DNA of 64,000 bases from Pleodorina starrii (taxonomy: Eukaryota > Chlorophyta > Chlorophyceae > Chlamydomonadales > Volvocaceae), in the NCBI GenBank assembly GCA_030267565.1, contig BRXU01000002.1:1922001-1986000 (forward strand), given 5' to 3'. A program made the translations under genes and the position numbers. The notes under the pieces were generated by a model. That model was given only the letters and a program-made list of their open reading frames with translations. It did no database searches and was not told the DNA's origin. Positions 45,336-58,020 of this stretch are shown piece by piece (the stretch's first letter is position 1; every line of letters starts with the position of its first letter).

Positions 45336-46247
45336 TTTGTAGGGACATATATCGTTGGTTAACAGCTTCACAGGCCCAGGTCGATAGGCACTCGCAAGAT
45401 GGCTTCCACCAAAGTCCTCATGCAACTCCCGCACCCACACGGACATACGGGAACTAATGTACAAATCATCAACAACACATCCACATACAACATACGGGTG
45501 TTGAAAGGCATCGATTCCCGGTTACCCAAAGTAACAAGCTACGTGTAATACTTCGTTCATAATTGTAACTATGCATCGAATGGATACGACGAACCTCTAC
45601 CCACCGGCCCTAATCACCCAATCAAGTGTTAACCTTCCTTCCTTTCCTGCAATTAGGTTCAAGCCGCGCCGCCAGCATCTGGCTGGAACACGTATGGATG
45701 CCAAACATACATATGTGAAGGAACCCCGCCCGTCGCCGACACTGCATAGAGCTAAGTCCGAACTGCCTGCACACTGCCGCCTACACGTACTTCACGGCAG
45801 AACAAAAAACTCTACCACTCACTAAACCGCAACCGCCCCGAAACCTGAGCGAGCAAACGATTTGTAACACACATGCACACCTCAGGCCTGTAGCAGGCAG
45901 ACGGCAGTACGACACTGTACGGCCCTTGCGACAGAATACAATACAAAGAGCGAAAATATGCTCTTCGATCATTTCGAGAAGCCTTTGGCTCCTAGCCTGC
46001 TACAAGACCTCACTACGTCCCAATTCCTACATGGACATGCAATAAGTAAGCGCCGTATTTCTGCACCAGCAGCAGCCCATCGTTCAAAACTCAAAGACAG
46101 CAAACCACATAGTACTAGTTTCAGGTCGGGTGCCAAGAAACTAACAGGCAACGGTACAACCGCAGCCCGCCATCCGATCGAAACCACTACCGGTAATGTA
46201 TATGTATTGGGGTGCAAGCAGCTTCAGCCATCCGCTGTCGAGTCGGC
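45336..46247. other. Spacer/3' untranslated region of the multicopper oxidase gene
   Basis: No gene was recognised. The DNA next to the stop codon at 46248 is likely transcribed as the 3' untranslated region. Short plus-strand ORFs (45571-45825, 45958-46299) have no family signature. Confidence 0.4.
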
Positions 46248-49200
46248 CTACGGGAAGCTGCTGGGCGGTGGTGGCGGCGAGGGGCAGTCCAGCGTATAGG
46301 TGCTGGGGCAGCGGGCCGGGAAGGCGCTGGCCGGCGGCGTAAAGCCGGGGCAAGTCCACCGCACCACCGCCATGCAGCCCTCGTCCTCGTGAGGCAGAAT
46401 GTGGCAGTGGAACACAGACACTCGCTCCTGACAGGGCGGCTTGGGCTGCGGGTTGGAGGGGGCGCCGCCGCCGCACTTGCACAGGTCCTTGGCGCGCGGC
46501 TGCACGGGTGCGGCGAAGTCGGTGGCCAGCCACTGGATGGTCGCCTGGTCGCACACGCTGACGTTGTTGCCGCAGGCGCCCAGGCCGCTGCCAGTCGCGG
46601 TCCAGTTGCAGCCGGTCTGGCAGGTGGGCAGCAAAATGGTGTCCATCCAGTCTCCCACCTGCGAGATGCCGTGGACGGTGGATGCATGGCGGGCATGGAT
46701 TCGTTTTTTTACTGTTTTACACGAGCGACGGACCGAAAGGTAAGAGCGAATGATTGGTTGGGTGGACCGCTGGGTGTGTGTGTGTGTGGATGGAGGGGTT
46801 GTGAGCATACTTTCATGGCATCCAGTAGTGGGGCGGAATGCAGCGAGGTTCGGTATCCTCTACCGTATGTATGTAGGCCGCACCCGCACCCGCACCAGTA
46901 TCCGCACCCGCACCCGCACCCACCTGGAAGTTGTTGGTGACGTCAGTGGTGCAGCGCGGCAGGCTCGTCAGGCGGACGGGCGACTCGTGCAGGTGGAAGG
47001 GGTGGAAGGTGATGTCCCGGATGTTCCAGATCTGCTGGCTGCCCTGCTCCACGTAGGCGACGCCGTCGGGGAAGAGCTGGTTGTTGACGGAGCAGAAGCC
47101 GCCTGCATGTGCCGAGTGTGCGCGTGTGCACGTGGGTGCGAATAGATAGATTTAGCGTAATTACGCATTTAGATGGAACCGAACGCACGACGGTCCAGGA
47201 GCGGTCGACGCGCGCGCGACGGCATCTATCAATGATAAATCGTCGATCGGCGGCCAGGTAAAGTGGCGGAGTGAGACAGCCAACACGCGAACAACGAATC
47301 CGACATACTACTTACAGCCGCCTGTTGCATAACGTACAGCGGACGCGACAGCCAATAACCGTGCGTATCACACTGAAGCAAGCAAGATGGCTAGCAAAGC
47401 ATACGGTAGCTCGACAGATCGCTTACCGTAGGCCTGGTTCATGAATGAGAAGCACTGCGTGGGGGCGGGCGGCTTGGGGTAGGACTGGTAGTCCAGGTAG
47501 GCGATGCGGTCCAGCCTGCGATCGAGAGACGGAGTGGAATACGTGATGAAAAGGCAATCAATGAGGGCCGGCGGAAACATGGACATGCGGGCGGGGCAAG
47601 CAGCCGAGGGGTGTATGGGGCAACTAACCACCACTGGACGGAGGGATGCTTTGAGGTAGGGCAGGCATCGTAGCCCCGCACATGTGATTAACCGTCGAGG
47701 GAATGCTGATTGGGAGGGCCACATCTTCGGACTGTTTGCAGGGGTGCTGAGCAGCGGTCTCGCTCGTCATCCCCACCCACCGTGGGCTGCTGGTACCCAC
47801 GGAACACCCGCCATGTGCGCCCACATCTTCATTCTGCGAACCCCAATAATAAGCACCTGGCTTTGCAAACGTGGTCGCGGAAGTCCGCCTGGGGCTTGAC
47901 ACCGAGGGGCAGCGGCAGCACCTCCACCACCGCCAGCACAGCGGCGTCCAGCTCGGTGCCGTTGAACAGATTGTTGGCGGAGCGCAGTACGGCCGCATTG
48001 GCGGGAGGGTCGCCGAAGCACTCGCAGTGCGTCGCCCGGCAGGCTGCCGTGCGTGGGTGTGCGGAGGTGCAGGCAGCAGCAGCGGCATGCGAGGGTGGGC
48101 GAGCGGGCATGGTGGATGGATTGCGGACAGGAACAGTACGTACATGATGAGGAGCGAGGCCGACTGGAAACACGCACGCACACGCAGTCAGCTTTGCTAT
48201 TACCATGACATGTCATGACGGATTACTGAATTCGTTCGATTTGCGGGACAGGCGCGCTGGTCTGAGGTCGAAGGCGAGGTTACGGTGTAATGTCGCATGG
48301 GTCTGTGGGTCGCTGATGTGTATCATACTTGAGATGTGGTTGGTTTGGAAGATGTGTTTTATGGTTGGAATATTTCCATTGCGTTGATCTCCTGGCAGTC
48401 TGGTGGTTTGCTTACCTGTGGTTGGTTTCTGGTACGGCAGTCATGATCTGTTGGTTCTTAAGGGCCATTTTCGACGCTGTCCCAGCGTCTCGTGTCACGA
48501 TTGACTGCTCGACGCTTAGTCGTAGCCTGATTCGCGACAGTGAGTATCATGTGAGGAATTAGGATCATTGGGCGAATGTAGCCCAGGCCTCTCGTGGAAC
48601 GACGAGACCCGGAAATCGCGTACCGAGGAACACTGCTCGTTTGTAACGGAACCCTGACATATTTCGTAGTCAGACTACTGGCCGGCCTATGAATTGGGCT
48701 ACGGAGCAGCGAGTTTGTCAGCCTGATGGTGCTACCTGATGGCGTTCCTTCGGCGGCTTTCCGTTATTCCAGCTTTGGTGCTGCAGGCGGAATATTCCTA
48801 TTTGCTGCCATTGCTTCACTTTCCTCCTTCTCTTCCTACCTTGACACCACAACCTTCCAGAGTGTGTGAAACCCAGCGAGTACGGTAATCGGGCGTGACA
48901 GACACTGGTGAGACGTGCATTCCGTTGTGCGCTATCCACAACTTGACATCCTAATTCGCAAAACATCCGGAAACACAAACGCCTGTGTGCAACTGCTTTA
49001 GCAGCTGCGCGCAGCGATGTGCAGCAGCAGCGGGCCCCCCTACCAAATAAACTTAGCATTGAACGCTGATTCCGTTTCTTGGTGGTGTGATGAAGGAATG
49101 ACAAGCTCACCGTCCGTGTTGGTATGGAAGGGTCCAGCTCCCGACGCCAGGACGTAGGTCCCCGGCACGTCGCACTTGATGAGCACGTCGGCGCGGTTGG

Positions 49201-52200
49201 CCGGGCCCAGAATGATGTCGCTGAAGTTGCGGGCGCTGCCCACCGGCCGCGAGCTGAGCTGGCGAGGCACCTTGGGCAGAGGCACGCCATCTCGGCCGAG
49301 CAGCCAGAACCTGCGAATGTTGAGTAGTGGAATGAGCGAGTATAGTGCGAATTAGTAAAGATCGAAGTAAGGTACGTATGATGTCGTTTGGGTGATGTCG
49401 TGTGACGTGAATTCGGTTTGGTTACGGATGTTGTGGCTGATGTATGGCATCGTTTTTGCAGCGAGCACGTAAGCATCCAGGCGGCGGCGAGCGATGAATT
49501 CAGCAGCACATGCTCGGCTTCTGTGTACGAATCATTCTTGGGTCGTACATTTCATCAGCTGGCAGGTTTGTAAAGCAGGCGGGGTGTATGCGTTTGGTGC
49601 GGGTGGACGGCGGCGATGGATATCACGCACCTAGCTGGACAAACAAGCATGCATCTAGCTACCGCTTATGCGGTCATGACGTGGAAGTTGCCGTACTCAC
49701 TTGCACGAGTCTACCGGAGACAGCGAGTTGTCCTCGTTGACCTGCGGGGGAGGCAGTGGCAGGCGCATCGACATTAAACCGAAGATTTTACATTACATTT
49801 TTCAACATACGCAACTTAAGCGGCATGATGTCCGGCTCACGTATGCTACCCTCACATACAGCGCTCCCACGGCACCTGATTACCCACCCCCCTGCACGCG
49901 TGCCTCACCTTTTGAATGGTGAGGTCCAGCCACTTCATGGTCATAGTGTTGAGCAGCTGCCAGCGGGAGTACCTGTGATAGATTAATAAATGTACGTATG
50001 ATTGCAACGGTGGATATTTGTAATTAATTACAGAGGAGCTGGATAAAAGCTACATAATGTATAATGTATTTAGAATAAATTGGACAACAGCTACGTAATA
50101 TATGAAATTATTGAATTTAGGTAGTTGCTTAATCAAGCAAGGTTTCGATTGTAGCGAGGTAATGCCACGGCCCGCCGGTCGCTCGCTCGCTCGCTCGCTC
50201 GTGGACAGACACTTTCGAACTGCCTACTTCCGTCACAAATGTCCGGCGCACATATACATACATGATGTACGTATATATGCAACGACGCGCGCATGTACAG
50301 CTTCGCGTACGTACGTACGCTATGTACGCATATCGCGTATGCAAGCTAACCTCCGTCCGCCGCGCGTCTGCTGCTGGTTGTATGCGTGGCCCTGCCCGCG
50401 TGACTGACTGGATTGATTTCAACGACCGACCGACCGACCGACCAACCGACCGAGCAATACGTATATAACTATATATATATAACTATATATACGTGCGCGA
50501 CCCACCTGGAGGCCGTGATGGAGACCTTGGGCTGGAAAGCGCCGTTGACCAGCGCCCAGTCGCGACCAGCGGGGTTGAAGAAGATCGGCTCACCGGCCTC
50601 GTCGTACAGCAAGGAGCTCTTGGGCGCAATGTCGCCGTCCAGGCCCAGGAAGCTGATGAGTATGATCATGTACGATAATACAGCAGGGTGGGTAGGAATA
50701 CAGTCAAGGAAGGATGAACGAACGAATGAGCGTGCATGTATGCCGGCTTGCAAGCAAGTGGGTGGCAGCTAGGTAGGGGTGGAAGACGACCGATAGGCAG
50801 CGCAGGGAATGAAGTTGGAGAGACACACACGTGGACCTTCGTATCGAACACGGTTTAGTACGTCTCCGTACGTACGTCCCCTCATCAACAAAAAACACCC
50901 TTCGCAAAAACGCCATTATCCCCGCCTTCGGTCGGGGAGTCGTAACTGTCGTACATACGTGAAAGGACCTGCTAATAACCAACTACCTGCATCTTCTACA
51001 TCTACATCGATCCAGCAGCTAGCCCGGGGATCACTCACGGGATGCTGTCATCGTCGGGAGTGAAGGAGTCGGGTACGGTGGTGTTTCGGAACCAGATGCC
51101 GTAAAACTGCAGGAAGGTGCTCTCCTCCAGGGGCTGCGTCTGAAGCACCTGTGATAGATACCATACCGGTAGGTAGGTACGTAGCTACGTACATTCGATG
51201 CGGCGGTGTCACGAACCCTCGCTCGGCGCATGCATATACGATCGCGCGCGCGGGTGAACATGTGGACATACGCACCGCACGGTCCGCACCCTGCCTCCGA
51301 CAGAACGCGCATGCAGTGCGAATGTATGAATCGACGAAGCCAGCAGCCATCCAGCAGGGCATGTATCGCTTGGCATATACACACACAAGCACACGCACAA
51401 GACATGCAAACAAGCAAGCCGGGGCGGGGCCGCGAACGAATCACAGATCCTCATAGATAGTCGGTCTACTGCTGCCGCCGCTTACCACCTACCAGCGCAG
51501 TAAGAAAGAGTAACGACATATCCAGGGCACATATGCACATAATCACACGTACGTGCGTACCTGCAGCAGGCGATCGCACTCCCTCCCGTTGCGGTTGCCG
51601 TTGCCGGCATACAAGCTGCGGATGCCGCCCGGCAGCGCCGACTCCGGTATGATGAGCGGTGCGCCGGAGGTGGGCGTCTGGATGCCCACAGAGCCGTGCT
51701 GGTGGGGGTGGTACCTGCGGACCAAGTGAGTGCGGATAGATGGACAAAGGTGTAGTGGTCTGGTGGGCTTCCAGCTCCTCTGTAATTAATTAATTCCGTC
51801 AAATAATAAACCGTATATATTGGAAACGAGACATAAACTGAATCGCCTGTCACCTACCAGTCGGAATAATCAATGTCGTATCCTATCTATCTATTTATCT
51901 ATCTATATATCTCTCTATCTCTCTATCTTCTATCTATCTATCTATCTAGTATCCTATCTATCTATTTATCTATCTATCTATATATATCTCTCTATCTTCT
52001 ATCTATCTATCTATGTATCTATCTATCTATCTATCTACAAATAAATGCCGATGAACGAAGAAAGCTAGCAAGCATCGGTATCGAGGTACGTAGCGCCAGC
52101 ACGCAGCCGCCCTGCTGTTTATTTAGTAGTTCGCTCGATCGCTCACCATCCCACTCCCGGCACCACTGCCTGCAGCGGGTAGGTGTATCGAATGGTGGCG

Positions 52201-54053
52201 CCCGGGTGCTGCGCCACGCCGTAGGTGAAGGTGGCGTTGGTGAGGGGGCGGTCGATGACGAGTACATTGTCTCCTCGCACCCGGCAGAGCTGCTGACTGC
52301 TGACGTCCGGGTTGCAGTAGTACTCCTGAATGGAGATGGTGGGGTCGGCCAGGCCGGCATCAGCGAAGCCGGGCTCGCACAGATTGGAGACGTTGTTGGC
52401 GCCGGGATCCACCTGCATGTGTAGGGGGCAGGGGGAAGGGGTTATGGACGGATGTTGGAGGGAGGATTGGGAAGGCAGCAGGCGACGAAGGATGATGCGC
52501 AGGTATGTATATATACATATATATGTATATACCCGTACTGCCACGATTGTTTTGCGACGCGGTTATTTTGCGAGGCCAGAAAAAAATTGAAATTCGGATA
52601 TGGAAACGCAATTAGTTCGCGAAGCGCCGGTCGGAGTTTATCTCTAAACTTTTGAAATTTGCGAGCTCGTGAGCTGTAAATATAAGTTTGCGAAATTGCA
52701 TCTTATCGTCAGCGTTGTCAACGGAAAGACATTGCATTCTACTGACAAACAGCTCGCGGGCCATGGCTGTGCGGACCCCCTGCCATCGCCTAGCTCAACG
52801 TGCGCTGCGGCTTCCCGCCTCTGCTTGGAAAGAGCTGCAAAACGACCGATTGGAATAATATATATTTGCGAGAAGATTTTGCGAGATGCTGTGGGAGTTT
52901 TCTTTGAAACTTGAAACATTTGCGAGGGACCCTTTCGAGTTTTTTTTGACACTTTACGAGGTCCCAAACAGTTAATTAATTATTCACAAAAGAATCGTGG
53001 CAGTACGGTATATGTATAAATATATGTATATATACGTAAGCAAATCGAACGGCGGGTCCACACGCACACACGCACACGTAGCCACTTCACACCTTGAGGC
53101 CGTGGGTGTGCAGGTTGGTCCATTGGAAGTCCTTGGGGCCGTTTATAAAGCTATCGCCGCCGGCGGGGCAGGAGTGGAAGGGTTGGAAGGGCAGCCTGCG
53201 CGCGAGCGAGGGTAAGGAATGAAGGAAGGTAAGGTAAGGTGAACGCACATATGTACACGTCATGCATGCTGCTCATACTGCATGTTCAGCCAAGCAATCA
53301 AATAGAGGCGACTACTATACTATCACGCTCGCTGCGCTTCGGGACATCGTTCCGGAACGGATCTCGCTCTGCGGTTGGAAATATTGGCGGTTGCAGATCT
53401 CGACAGTTGGATTGCCGCTAAATTACACATTAGGCATTTGCTAGCAAAGCACTTAATATTCATTCACCGATTGATTGCTCACTGGTTATTTAGCTCAATT
53501 GAGAAGCTGCTGCAGGTCGCCTCGAGCACGAGGGCGGGCGCCTGGAGGCTGCAGTCGTTGACGCCGGGAGTAACGTAGCGAGGTGTGGTGAAGTTCAGAG
53601 ACTCCACATCGGATAGCCGAATCTGCAAACGAATTTCAGCAGCAACAGCAGAAGGTAACATCTGTCAGCCGATTCGACCGAGCTCAACCGCCGCTACTCA
53701 ACTGATGACCGACCAAATACTCCATCCCTTAGGCTTGCTTCGCGTGAAGCGTAAACTACTTTCACCAAACTTTCAACAGCAGCAGCAGGAATCAATTTAG
53801 TGAGATAGATGCTCTGCATCCTCACCGAGACATCTGCAGGCTTAATGATGACCGAGGCACTTCCCGACGCCGGCACCCGCAAGCGAGGCACAGATGGCAG
53901 CACGGGGGGCCGAATGGGGATGTCCAGCGGATCGTAAGCCGTGGCGAGGCTCGCCGCAAAAGCTGCCAACAGCAGAAGCAGGCTGGTCGCCCGGCGGGCC
54001 GCAGAGACGACGGCGCCACCACGGGCTCTGGCGCTTTGAAGGGAGGACGCCAT
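46248..54053 (-). CDS. Secreted multicopper oxidase, 772 aa, 14 exons
   Basis: Coding order: 54053-53826, 53622-53483, 53195-53093, 52412-52147, 51714-51561, 51148-51039, 50652-50506, 49972-49909, 49741-49701, 49310-49111, 48043-47857, 47515-47427, 47102-46924 and 46658-46248. Phases agree throughout. Residues 1-39 form a signal peptide (LLLLLAAFAASLATA before YDP). All four copper motifs are present: LHTHG (H152, H154), WYHPHQHG (H248, H250), HPFHLHE (H610-H615) and HCHILPHEDEGCM (H720-M732). The axial Met marks a type 1 site of moderate potential. Three-domain multicopper oxidases couple oxidation of phenols or metal ions to reduction of oxygen to water; the substrate here is unknown. Extra cysteines cluster at ~649-712 (for example CKCGGG), and the C-terminus is Pro-rich. 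The protein probably acts in the extracellular matrix or periplasm. An iron or manganese oxidase role is only a guess. Confidence 0.9.
51878..52036. repeat. (CTAT)n microsatellite in a multicopper oxidase intron
   Basis: CTAT/TATC units with TTTA, TATA and CTCT interruptions fill most of the intron between the exons at 51714 and 52147. Its long Ile/Tyr/Leu/Ser frame is a repeat artefact. Other short arrays (CTCG at 50181-50200, GACC at 50425-50455) lie in neighbouring introns. Confidence 0.9.
52533..53008. mobile_element. 476-bp MITE-like element in an intron of the multicopper oxidase gene
   Basis: The ends are inverted repeats: CCGTACTGCCACGATT then GTTTTG on the left, and the complement CAAAAGAATCGTGGCAGT then ACGG on the right. 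Flanks are TATATAC-like on both sides, consistent with insertion into TA-rich DNA. The interior repeats the word TTTGCGA about eight times and contains a diverged direct repeat (GGAGTTTATCTCTAAACTTT versus GGAGTTTTCTTTGAAACTTG). It has no coding capacity. Confidence 0.8.
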
Positions 54054-54188
54054 CTAATGACGAGGCGCCTGCTAGTATACTGTCTCAATGATTCTACAGT
54101 CCTTGCTGTTGTACCTCACGATCAGTGATCGGCCGGCAGTGCGGCAGATCGATGAAGGGGGAGCTTGGTCCGTGAGGTGACCGCTGTG

Positions 54189-54196
54189 TGCATTTT
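54189..54196 (-). promoter_or_regulatory. TATA-like element of the multicopper oxidase gene
   Basis: On the minus strand CAGTATAAAATGC lies about 140 bases upstream of the start codon at 54053. It is a good match to a TATA box in the expected range. Confidence 0.45.
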
Positions 54197-55877
54197 ATAC
54201 TGCCAGGAGTGTCCGGCACAGTATGCAACAGTCGTATGACGTATGTACGGCCAGCGGACGGTCCGAAATTCCGTCGGTTGCTTGTGTGGTGCACGGAAGA
54301 TCTGCTGGTTTGGTTGCTTCGGCGAGGCAACGATACGCCAACCGCAGACGGATTCGGATCACGTGAGCCGTTAGCTACGTCCGTACGTACGGCCAAAGGA
54401 AAATGGATTTGGCTTTTGCCCCGAGCGAGTGCTGAAAATAGACTTATGTGAAGCGCGGCGGCGGCGGTTCTAATATTTGCTGCAAATGTCTACGGCGCTT
54501 GCGGAGTGGGCTAATAGCTAGGGACGATGTGCGTACCAGGGCATACCTTTGGAATGTCCAATGCCGTGCGTACAGCAGCTTCCTCGCCATTGCTGGCGAT
54601 GAGCGCTTTTGCGGCATGCCCTACTCAAGCACACCTCTCTCGTACGTACAGTACCTACCCTGCGGCCGCCAACCCTCCATTATGGGGCATTATCGTGTGT
54701 GTGCAAGTGTGAAAGAACGTTCTATTGCTGGAAAGCTACACGTCTGTTACCACAGCAGTTTCAGAGTCTTGGATTCCCGCGAGTGATGACCCCTCACCCC
54801 TCATGACCTCCGTCGCTCCTGACATACATACATCAGCAGTGCGTACAGGCATAATCAGCAGGCCAGCCACGGCAATCGATCATTCCATTCAAATCATGTT
54901 AGTGTTATAGTTATCAGGCACGTACGTTTGAACAAAGCTTTTTTTGCGCACGGCATAGCTTCATACAGTGGTCTGAGTAGCCGGTGCGCCGTGGTTACCA
55001 CGCTTACCGGCCGCGCCGTAGTCACCGGCGACTACGCAGCGCCGGTCCGCAAACCGGGGAACCGACCTTCCATTCGCACCCACGCCCCAAAAATCACCGT
55101 AAATAGCCTACTCGGCCGGCGGATGTCATGGTCGCCTTACTTGCTTACGTTGCGACGGGTCGATCGAAGGTTGCGTCCTTGGATGGTAGATACGCGCGGT
55201 AATGGCGGGCGGGAGCCCAGCAGGGGCTTTGGTTAAGGCACGCCCCGGCGGCTCCACAACTGACGAGATTGGAAAATTCTCCTCCTTACGTTGGGGCTAT
55301 GTATGTATGTATTGGGGCAGTGATGATGCATGATGAATGCGTGGCAGCGCCCTGCCGGTCGGTCGGTAGCGACTCCACCCACAGCCCTGCTGGATCGATC
55401 GATCGTAACTTGTTGCGGTTGTTACAGCGGCTGGGCTCCAGCTAGCCTCCAGCAGGGTCCGTCCCTGCCCGCGAAACAGCAGAGCCAGCTGCTGCTCCGT
55501 CGCCAGTTGGCCGCCGTGCACCACAGCGGCGGAGGCAGCGCAGGCGACCAGCAGGTAGCTTAGATAGGGTAAAAGGAACGAAGGCTCACGCGGACGACCA
55601 AACAGATCCTACATACCTTCCTACATAACTGCGTGGGCATAATAAGGGAACATACTCGCCCGGATGGATACACATGCATCTGCTGTTAGTTCCGTTTGTG
55701 ACACGCGTGCGTCCGTGAAGACACACACGCCAAATAGCTCCTGCTGCTGCTGACTGCTGCTGCTGCTAGTTGGATGCATAGCTAGCTAGTAGACGGATGG
55801 ACGACTGCTGTTGACATGGCGCTCATCATCAGGCGCCGGCGGTGCGCCCTCAACGATTCAATGTGTGAGTTAGGTTA
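54197..55877. other. Upstream spacer of the multicopper oxidase gene; no gene seen
   Basis: There are only short ORFs without signatures, plus small GTAC-rich and CTGCTG-rich stretches (for example 55740-55770). No RNA gene was recognised. Confidence 0.35.
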
Positions 55878-55878
55878 C

Positions 55879-56460
55879 GGCCCCGGATCGTGGCTCAGGA
55901 CATGTACCGAACAATGACAGACCCCTCTGGCTCAGGACATGTACCGAGTCGGTACATGTCCTGAGCCACGATCCGGGGCCGCCCCAGCGCAAGCCCATAT
56001 CTCAATGCATGATGATTGTTTTATGACTTTGTAATGTTGGATCGTTTTGACGACTCGCCATTCAGGGGCACACCATGGGACCGGGTCCCATGCTCCGACC
56101 CAATATCCCAACGGAAATGTATTATTTAATAAATTATTAAATGTCCGATGGGTTTGGCTACTCGCCACGAAGCGGTACACTGCGGGAGCGGGAGCCACGA
56201 TTCGTGGCTCGGGACATGTACCGACTCGGGACATGTCCTGAGCCACGATCCGGGGCCGCACAAGCGCAAATTGATATCCCAAATCAAATGGATTACATAT
56301 TTAATTACTTATTTTCCGATCGTTCTGACTACTCGCCACGAAGCGGTACGCCGCGGGACCGGGAGCCACGATCCGTGGCTCGGGACATGTACCGAGTCGG
56401 TACATGTCCTGAGCCACAATGGGTGGCCGCCCCAGCACAAGCTGGTATTTATTATTGTTT
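55879..56460 (+). repeat. Left palindrome cluster
   Basis: It contains a 39-base palindrome at 55929-55967 (19-base arms GGCTCAGGACATGTACCGA). Further diverged copies of the GAGCCACGATCCGTGGCTCG/ACATGTACCGA unit lie at about 56193-56262 and 56366-56432. They are separated by AT-rich spacers and by CTCGCCACGAAGCGGTAC. Confidence 0.9.
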
Positions 56461-57002
56461 AATTGTTTTTTGATTTACATTAATATCGATTATGCCCAGA
56501 ATTCCGTACGAAGAATATATAGTGCAGGCACAGCACTTCCTTCATTTTCTGTGTACACGTTTCCGTAAGGGCAGTTCACCGGCTCCGTCTCAGTCGACAT
56601 GCGTAATTTTGAGCGTGCTAATGACGTCTTGATGTTGGCATATTTAGCACTGCGAGGTTGGGGCGTGCGAGTAAAAGCTGTCCCTAGCTGTCCCAGACAC
56701 ACGTTCGAACCGTTCGCATCAGATGCCTCGTATTAGAGTACTCCGTTATCCTGCAGTATTGGTAAATTGTACGATAGCTTAAATATCCTTAAGCTGCGCC
56801 CCCACTAACGTTGAGCACCCCAACAGCATTCACAGTGCCTCGTTTTTGACTGCCATCCCACTCATGTAATGCGTATAATTGAACGGAGATCTTGCTAGAG
56901 TGTTCAGGAGTGTTTACTGGTGACGGGACTTCGGGCTGGTGGAGACCGGCATTCTATGGCAGCACCTGTTTAGACGTCGTTTACGCAGCGAGTAAAGGAT
57001 GA
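56461..57002. other. Unassigned DNA inside the bounded segment
   Basis: No ORF with a signature, RNA gene or repeat is visible between the left palindrome cluster and the first satellite unit. Confidence 0.3.
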
Positions 57003-57140
57003 TGGAATTGCCGCCCATCTCCAACCCCATGCACCTTCCGCCCATCCCCAGCCACGAGCCCCTACCACCCATCTCAGGCCCGAGCCCCTGCCACCCATGT
57101 GCGGCACCGAGCGCCTTGCACTAATCACCGGCCCCGAGCC
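57003..57140 (+). repeat. Isolated first unit of the 137-bp satellite
   Basis: It carries the words GCACCTTCCGCCCATCCCCA, ATGTGCGGCACCGAGCGCCT and GCACTAATCACCGGCCCCGA found throughout 58018-59500. It is cut off at GAGCCTGTT by the LINE sequence. Confidence 0.85.
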
Positions 57141-58020
57141 TGTTAGGATGGAGAGTTGGAGAGACAGCATTGCCACTCGCCCAACTCTCCACGCGAGTGG
57201 CGACCTGGCTGCAGATGGATGGGGCAAGGGCGGAGTTACGTGCAAAGCACCAGGCTTTCGTGGGTGAGGCGATGGGCACGCCAGAACCCACGGAGCAGAG
57301 AGTAGCCAAGTGGGAGCCCACTTTTGTCCGCCTTTGGAAGGTGAAGTGGGAGAACGAGAATAAAGAACCGTATTGGCGTTTGGCGATGGACGGCTTTGCG
57401 GGCTTCCCCATGCACCGTGCGCAATTGGGAGGCCCAAATGTGGCGAGGTGCCCGTGCAGGGATACCATACCGCATGCGTCACTTTTGGGACTGCAGAGTA
57501 GCGCAACATTTGAGGTCGAAACTAGAGGGTGCGACCGGCGGCCACATCCCCCGATGTGAATTATGGCTGGCTGAGCCACCGGTAGGCATCGTAGGCAAGG
57601 TTTGGGATATTGTTGTGCTGGCGGCAATGGTAGCGCTGGAACGAGGGCGGCAGTTGCTTTACAAGTCCCGGGCAGCCGCGCCCGATCAAGGTTTTTGCGA
57701 TCGAGTAGGGATAAGTATCGAAGCAGCTTTTTGGGAGCGCCTACGCTGTTTTGCGCTGGTTAGAGACGCCCGCGCGAACTGGGATGATGTCCCAAGCACC
57801 CACCCTTTCCTCCACACGGACGCGAACGACCACATCCGTGCCAGGCTGCCACATTAGGCAGTGCCCTAGCACTAACCGCCGGTGGGTCCCATGGGACCAA
57901 CCCTCCCTCAATGATGAGCGGACACGAGGGAGGGTGCTGGTCTGCAGTCGGCAGGCCCGTGAGGTTCTGAGTTGACGCAGCGCAGGACCCTAGTGGTCCC
58001 TCATTGTAACTCTCGCATCC
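57141..58020 (+). mobile_element. 5'-truncated, frameshifted LINE (L1-type) inserted in the satellite
   Basis: One frame (57170 to about 57455) encodes RLWKVKWENENKEPYWRLAM and a CxC motif. A shifted frame continues with YRMRHFWDCRVAQHLRSKLE and VWDIVVLAAMVALERGRQLL up to a stop at 57857. Together these are the C-terminal Cys/His region and tail of L1 ORF2. A frameshift near 57455 breaks it. TGTAA at 58005 and the end near 58020 match an L1 3' end. The tail is homologous to the copy at 12595. Confidence 0.8.

Noticed and set aside
51873..52424. Ile/Tyr/Leu/Ser-repeat ORF
   Set aside because: Its first half is a CTAT microsatellite; its second half is antisense to a multicopper oxidase exon.
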